Shown here in pieces: positions 5,706-9,234 of a stretch of DNA of 9,234 nt. Source of the stretch: Candidatus Hodarchaeota archaeon (GTDB taxonomy: Archaea > Asgardarchaeota > Heimdallarchaeia > Hodarchaeales > YT1-057); assembly GCA_016839955.1 (NCBI GenBank), contig JAEOTI010000775.1:1-9234 (forward strand), in the 5' to 3' direction. Every line of letters begins with the position of its first letter. The first letter of the stretch is position 1. The notes below the pieces were generated by a model that worked only from the letters and a program-made list of their open reading frames with translations, had not been told where the DNA came from and did not search any database. A program made the translations under genes and the position numbers.

Positions 5706-6995
5706 ATGAATCCCTCTCTACAGATTGCAATAAAGGAATTCAAGTTACTCTTCCGATCAAAACGCCGGATCTTGTGGCTTTTTTCTACCACGTTGATAAT
5801 TATTGGTGTAGGGTTAATTGCAGGATTGGTTGTACTGTTTGTTGAGGATAAAGAGCCATCACTACTTATTGCTGGAGAATCCACCGAATTTAACCAAAAT
5901 AAAGGTGGAGCACTATTACAAACTTTATGTGAGTATTATACTGGAAAGAATTTTACTCAAATTGACTTAGACGAAGCTAGCATTCGGAATGATAAGAAAG
6001 ATTTTGATATCTTAGTTATCTTACCTGTCAATTTTTCGGCTCTACTGCTTGATAATAGCACTGCTGTAAATGCAACTGTCCAAGTATATTATGATGGGGG
6101 AGATCTTACTAGTTTACGCTTTGCTACTGATGTAGAGTTAGCTATTCAACATCTAAACTCCCTTATTGTCTATGAAGCGTATAGTATTGATAAAGCTCTT
6201 TGGGTCGCTCCTGATCTAGAAAATGTTGCTGAGGGGGTTGGAGAACTGGGTGCAGCTGTCCTTGCTATGATTCCTCTCTATGGAATGCTTTTATTGGCAA
6301 TGCCTGCTGTTTCACTTACGTTGATCTCAGTAACAGTAGAAAGAGAGCAAAAAACTCTGGAACCTTTGTTACTTAGTAGAATCCCTCGAAAATCTATTGT
6401 GTGGGGAAAATTATTTTATGGTCTATTTCTTATTGGGATTTCTCTTGGGTTAAATTTCGCTTCAATAATTTTGGGAGTTGTGCTCTATGGTTTAATAACT
6501 GGTGGTGAAGAACAATTTGGAGATTTATTAATTTTAACTGAAGATTTAGCTGATTTTATAGGATTAGATGCGTTTTCTATTTTATTTCTCTTCTCTGGTT
6601 TACTAATCATATCAATGCTTTTGGTCTCAATTTGCGTTTTATTCTCATTTATTGCTAAAGATGAGCGTGAGGGACAAATGTTGAACTCCTCTGTAATAGG
6701 AATACCTTCCATACTCGTTATAACATTCCTCTTTCTTCCATTTGCTGATTTGCCCTTTTGGTTAAAAATAGTAATCGCATTAATTCCTCTATTTGGTTTT
6801 CTTCAATCAGGCTATTTTGTTTTTCTTGAGAGCAAAGTTGGTCTTACTGCAGCAGTTGGATTAATTAGCCAATTAATTTGGATAGTAGTAACAATATTGG
6901 CAACTGCCCGCTTGATGGAAAGTGAAGGAATTTTAGAAGTCTCATTGTCTCAAGTATTTTCTCGTCAGAGATTATTGCCATGGAAAAAAAAATAA
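5706..6995 (+). CDS. ABC-2 exporter permease (NatB-like)
   Basis: This 429-aa membrane subunit probably works as a homodimer with the ATPase encoded just upstream. Layout: cytoplasmic N-terminal helix (KEFKLLFRSKRR, 10-21), TM1 about 22-46, a large outer domain about 47-181, TM2 182-209, a cytoplasmic coupling segment VEREQKTLEPLLLSRIPR (211-228), TM3 233-263, TM4 289-317, TM5 330-347, a hydrophobic segment 350-373 that may be the re-entrant outer hairpin of ABC-2 proteins, and TM6 378-402. The EREQKTLEPLLLSRIPR segment is the family hallmark that contacts the ATPase. The outer domain has four N-x-S/T sequons (N82, N109, N117, N122). The strong ribosome site and 11-bp gap place it in one operon with the ATPase. 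NatB-like members export Na+, drugs, lipids or peptides; nothing here decides among them. Confidence 0.92.
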   Translation: MNPSLQIAIKEFKLLFRSKRRILWLFSTTLIIIGVGLIAGLVVLFVEDKEPSLLIAGESTEFNQNKGGALLQTLCEYYTGKNFTQIDLDEASIRNDKKDFDILVILPVNFSALLLDNSTAVNATVQVYYDGGDLTSLRFATDVELAIQHLNSLIVYEAYSIDKALWVAPDLENVAEGVGELGAAVLAMIPLYGMLLLAMPAVSLTLISVTVEREQKTLEPLLLSRIPRKSIVWGKLFYGLFLIGISLGLNFASIILGVVLYGLITGGEEQFGDLLILTEDLADFIGLDAFSILFLFSGLLIISMLLVSICVLFSFIAKDEREGQMLNSSVIGIPSILVITFLFLPFADLPFWLKIVIALIPLFGFLQSGYFVFLESKVGLTAAVGLISQLIWIVVTILATARLMESEGILEVSLSQVFSRQRLLPWKKK

Positions 6996-7054
6996 TTTAA
7001 AGAAGAGCTGTTAGATTACTAAAATCTCAAAACTTTGAAAATGAAATAGCCAAC

Positions 7055-7077
7055 TAATTAAAAAAATGTAATTAAAA
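7055..7077 (+). promoter_or_regulatory. Tandem TATA-like boxes before the TPR gene
   Basis: TAATTAAAA occurs twice (7055-7063 and 7069-7077), 14 bp apart from start to start. The first box would place transcription near 7085 and give a short leader of about 10 nt; the second would start it close to the ATG at 7096, almost leaderless. The 100-bp gap after the permease holds no clear oligo-T terminator, so read-through is also possible. Confidence 0.45.
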
Positions 7078-7095
7078 CTAGTGTCTCAGGTTTGA

Positions 7096-8472
7096 ATGGT
7101 GGTTCCCAAAGGTCCTAATAACGAAGGAGATTCTCCACAGTTAGACGAAATTCGTAAGTTAATTGATCAAGGAGATCTTAAAAACGCAGAAAAAATCGTT
7201 AACACGCTTCTCTCTGAAGATATGACTGGTAAAGATTCAATCTTTGAAATCGATCTCGAAGCAGAAAAAGGACGCCTATTATGGTACAAAGGAAAGCTTA
7301 ACGATTCTCAGATTCTTTTTAACCAGACTCTCACCAATGCTCGGAAGTTAAATTACACATTTGGAATTGCTTACAGTCTGAACTACATAGGAAATATCGT
7401 ATCAATTCAAGGCAAATCAAAATTGGCTTTAGAATATTATCGTGAATCTTTAAGCCAATATCGAAACTTAAACGACCAAATTGGAATCTCTACTGTTCTA
7501 AACAACGTAGGAGTCATACTACAAGATCGAGGGGATTTCCAAAAAGCTCTTGAAAAACACACAGAATGCCTTGAAATTCATCAAAACATAAAAAATCGTC
7601 GAGGAGAATGGATTTCACTTTACAACTTTGGATTAATTTATGGTTTGATGGGTGAGTATGAAAAGAGTCTTGAGGCATATAGAAATGCATTGAGCATTGC
7701 AGATGAACTGAATAACCTTCAAGGAATTGCTGCGACCCATTGTGAAATTGGGAAGATCTATAAAGCCTTTGGAGATGACAATATGGCAACTGAACATCTG
7801 AAAAGGGGAATCCAGACATATAACTCAATCAATGTTGTTGACCCTCTTCGATTAGATGGTTGTCTTACCCTCTCGCTTATTCAAGTTGATAAGGGAGAAG
7901 AAATACAGGGTCGAGAAAATTTAACAATTGCCAAGGATCTTGCAGATCAAACTAGCTCACAATCGTGGAATGCACGAGTATTAGCTACTGTAGGTTTCTT
8001 TGAGCTTACATTAAATAACCTGGGGGATGCCAAAAATGCAGCCCAGAAATCTATTCAAAAAGCAGAAAAACTAGACGACCACCGGGCTTGGATTCTTGGA
8101 AGATTGTGTTTAGCAGAGATCTTGATTCATCAAGCATCATTAGATTTTGATGATCAATTATTTGCTGAAGCTCAAGAACACCTTTCACTTGTTTTAGAGA
8201 CAAGTGAACAAAGGCGATTAAAATCTGTATTTGCATCTGTATTAATTCTTCAAGGTCATCTTACTGCTATTCGGGGATTGACTGAAGAAGGATTTGATTT
8301 ACTTCAGCAAGCAAAAACTTTTACTAAAGAACAAGGATTTACAAATCTTTACAACAAAGCACAAAAGATTTCTGAAAAAATAATGATGCTACAAAAAAAA
8401 TCTGAATTACATCTAGATGATCTCAAAGAAAGCGTCAAAAGTACTCGCGATGTTTTAGGTTTACATAGGTAA
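7096..8472 (+). CDS. Tetratricopeptide-repeat protein with 40-residue repeats
   Basis: This is a soluble 458-aa alpha-solenoid protein with no signal peptide and no membrane segment, so it is probably a cytoplasmic scaffold or adaptor. The central repeats keep an exact 40-residue period: G90, G130, G170 and G210 each begin a block with the Y/N-x-x-G turn and a later ALE/SLE helix (ALEYYRESL 111-119, ALEKHTECL 151-159, SLEAYRNAL 191-199). The 40-residue period is that of LGN/MalT/SNAP-like TPRs rather than the common 34. Weaker repeats flank it (about 14-86 and 255-412), and residues 416-448 are a charged helix that may form a coiled coil. The start ATG 7096 has only a weak AGGT five bases upstream and may be nearly leaderless. 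No enzyme domain is visible. L11 follows within 25 bp, so they may share a transcript. The fold is certain; the partner is unknown. Confidence 0.85.
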   Translation: MVVPKGPNNEGDSPQLDEIRKLIDQGDLKNAEKIVNTLLSEDMTGKDSIFEIDLEAEKGRLLWYKGKLNDSQILFNQTLTNARKLNYTFGIAYSLNYIGNIVSIQGKSKLALEYYRESLSQYRNLNDQIGISTVLNNVGVILQDRGDFQKALEKHTECLEIHQNIKNRRGEWISLYNFGLIYGLMGEYEKSLEAYRNALSIADELNNLQGIAATHCEIGKIYKAFGDDNMATEHLKRGIQTYNSINVVDPLRLDGCLTLSLIQVDKGEEIQGRENLTIAKDLADQTSSQSWNARVLATVGFFELTLNNLGDAKNAAQKSIQKAEKLDDHRAWILGRLCLAEILIHQASLDFDDQLFAEAQEHLSLVLETSEQRRLKSVFASVLILQGHLTAIRGLTEEGFDLLQQAKTFTKEQGFTNLYNKAQKISEKIMMLQKKSELHLDDLKESVKSTRDVLGLHR

Positions 8473-8485
8473 TAAACTATTTTAC

Positions 8486-8489
8486 GGAG
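8486..8489 (+). promoter_or_regulatory. Shine-Dalgarno deciding the L11 start
   Basis: GGAG lies eight bases before ATG 8498. The in-frame GTG at 8489 overlaps this site and is therefore not the start. Confidence 0.8.
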
Positions 8490-8497
8490 TGCTAATT

Positions 8498-8971
8498 ATG
8501 TCAGCAACTAGTATTGAAGCCCTTGTTGAAGGCGGAAAAGCTACACCTGGACCTCCACTTGGTCCTGCCTTAGGACCATTAGGCGTGAACGTTAAAGCCA
8601 TTGTAGACAAAATTAACGAGGTAACAAAGGATTTCACAGGCATGAAAGTTCCTGTGACTGTAATTATCCAATTAGATAAGACATATGATATCGAAGTGGG
8701 AGTTCCTCCAACTTCCGCACTTTTGGCAAAGGAAGCAGGAGTGGAAAAGGGAAGTGGTACTGCAGGAACAGAAGTGCCAGCTGATATAAAAATGAATTCG
8801 ATAATTAAAGTAGCTAAAATGAAACAGAATTCTATGCTTGCAACCTCTTTAAAAGATGCTGCTAAAGAAGTATTAGGAACAGCATTTTCTGCGGGATTTA
8901 CAGTTGAAGGACGGCCTGTAAAAGAAATTCAGCATGCAATTGATGAGGGAGAATTTGATTCATTATTCTAA
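8498..8971 (+). CDS. rpl11: Large-subunit ribosomal protein L11 (uL11), archaeal type
   Basis: uL11 binds the GTPase-associated centre of 23S rRNA and helps recruit translation factors through the P-stalk. The product from ATG 8498 is 157 aa, the usual archaeal size. The N-terminal domain shows ALVEGGKATPGPPLGPALG with its proline-rich turn, and the C-terminal rRNA-binding domain shows VPPTSALLAKEAG, KVAKMKQNSMLATSLKDAAKEVLGTAFSAGFTVEG and a conserved acidic tail. Nothing key is missing. In many archaea this gene sits with secE, nusG, L1 and L10. Here it follows a TPR gene and its 3' end overlaps the start of truD, so that cluster is rearranged or lies elsewhere. It is probably expressed from the TPR-gene promoter or from one hidden in the TPR coding end. 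Confidence 0.97.
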   Translation: MSATSIEALVEGGKATPGPPLGPALGPLGVNVKAIVDKINEVTKDFTGMKVPVTVIIQLDKTYDIEVGVPPTSALLAKEAGVEKGSGTAGTEVPADIKMNSIIKVAKMKQNSMLATSLKDAAKEVLGTAFSAGFTVEGRPVKEIQHAIDEGEFDSLF

Positions 8972-9234
8972 ATTTAATCGAAACCGATTAGAATTTGAAA
9001 AAGAACACGAACGGAAAGTAGGAATTTTAAGATATCTAACGAAATCTCCAGGGATTGGAGGAATCCTTCGCCAGTCTCCCGAAGATTTTATTGTCTGGGA
9101 GATTGATCCTGATGGTCATAAAATAACAGAGCAGTTTATTCCAAAAAACCACAAAAATGGCCTATTCACGATTTTTACTTTAAAAAAAACCAACGTGGAC
9201 ACCCCCTCTGCCCTTTCTAAAATTACTAAGGCGG
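8943..9234 (+). CDS. truD: tRNA pseudouridine synthase TruD/Pus7 family, N-terminal part
   Basis: This is the first 97 residues of a TruD-family enzyme, which makes pseudouridine 13 in tRNA (archaeal and eukaryotic members also modify other positions). It runs off the window end with no stop. The family N-terminus is plain: GILRYLTKSPGIGG (27-40), then ILRQSPEDFIVWEI (41-54) with the conserved E47-D48-F49, and LFTIFTLKKTNVDT (74-87), the strand and helix start seen before the first catalytic block. The catalytic Asp motif lies beyond the window. The start is uncertain: ATG 8943 is taken here, overlapping the L11 end by 29 bp. TTG 8955 or ATT 8958 behind GGGAG (8947-8951) are alternatives with a better ribosome site. 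The overlap with L11 suggests co-translation. The leading stretch of charged residues (10-25) is longer than in many homologues. Confidence 0.88.
   Translation, partial: MRENLIHYSKFNRNRLEFEKEHERKVGILRYLTKSPGIGGILRQSPEDFIVWEIDPDGHKITEQFIPKNHKNGLFTIFTLKKTNVDTPSALSKITKA

Noticed and set aside
7514..7828. 104-codon minus-strand frame opposite the TPR gene
   Set aside because: His/Gln/Ser-rich composition with no recognisable fold, mirroring the TPR codons.
8489..8497. GTG start of L11 giving three extra residues
   Set aside because: The GTG overlaps the GGAG that serves ATG 8498, and archaeal L11 does not carry the extra residues.
1..9234. Defence island, CRISPR, mobile element or toxin-antitoxin system
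   Set aside because: No spaced direct repeats, integrase, transposase, nuclease or small paired gene is seen; the genes are housekeeping and transport.

Overview
The window looks like AT-rich archaeal chromosome. The domain call rests on three genes: a membrane-anchored LonB protease with its hydrophobic insert between Walker A and Walker B, an archaeal-type ribosomal protein L11 (about 157 aa, GPPLGPALGPLG motif), and the N-terminus of a TruD/Pus7 pseudouridine synthase directly behind L11. TATA-like boxes and GGAG/GGTG Shine-Dalgarno sites agree with this. The lineage cannot be fixed from sequence alone. An Asgard or other deep AT-rich euryarchaeal-like lineage is a guess from the long TPR protein, the oversized LonB and the rearranged L11 neighbourhood. 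No gene-free stretch exceeds about 200 bases. I see no tRNA, rRNA, CRISPR array, transposase or prophage gene.

Left part (1-3874, all minus strand): reading right to left these are an OsmC-family peroxiredoxin, the 872-residue LonB protease and a TrmO/TsaA-family tRNA methyltransferase. The 133 bp between OsmC and lonB are the most structured non-coding stretch of the window. They hold three successive inverted repeats. The last is a perfect 10-bp (11 with the inner pair) dyad that contains the whole lonB Shine-Dalgarno sequence. It could be an RNA hairpin that hides the ribosome binding site, or a DNA operator at the transcription start.

Middle (3875-6995, plus strand): a 202-bp AT-rich divergent spacer is followed by a six-helix membrane protein of no recognised family, an oligo-T terminator-like tract, and a two-gene ABC-2 exporter (ATPase and permease 11 bp apart, the permease Shine-Dalgarno overlapping the ATPase stop). 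The exporter's substrate is unknown.

Right part (6996-9234, plus strand): two tandem TAATTAAAA boxes precede a 458-aa TPR protein with a strict 40-residue period. Ribosomal protein L11 follows (25 bp later from its real ATG), then truD, whose start overlaps the L11 3' end and which runs off the window. L11 is therefore not next to nusG or L1/L10 here, unlike the common archaeal order. TPR-L11-TruD looks like one translation/RNA-modification transcription unit, and TrmO on the other side is also a tRNA modification enzyme.

No clearly new multi-gene system is visible. The strongest candidates for something undescribed are the lonB control region, the roughly 100-residue insertion inside LonB, and the orphan membrane protein with a Tyr/Asp-rich outer loop.
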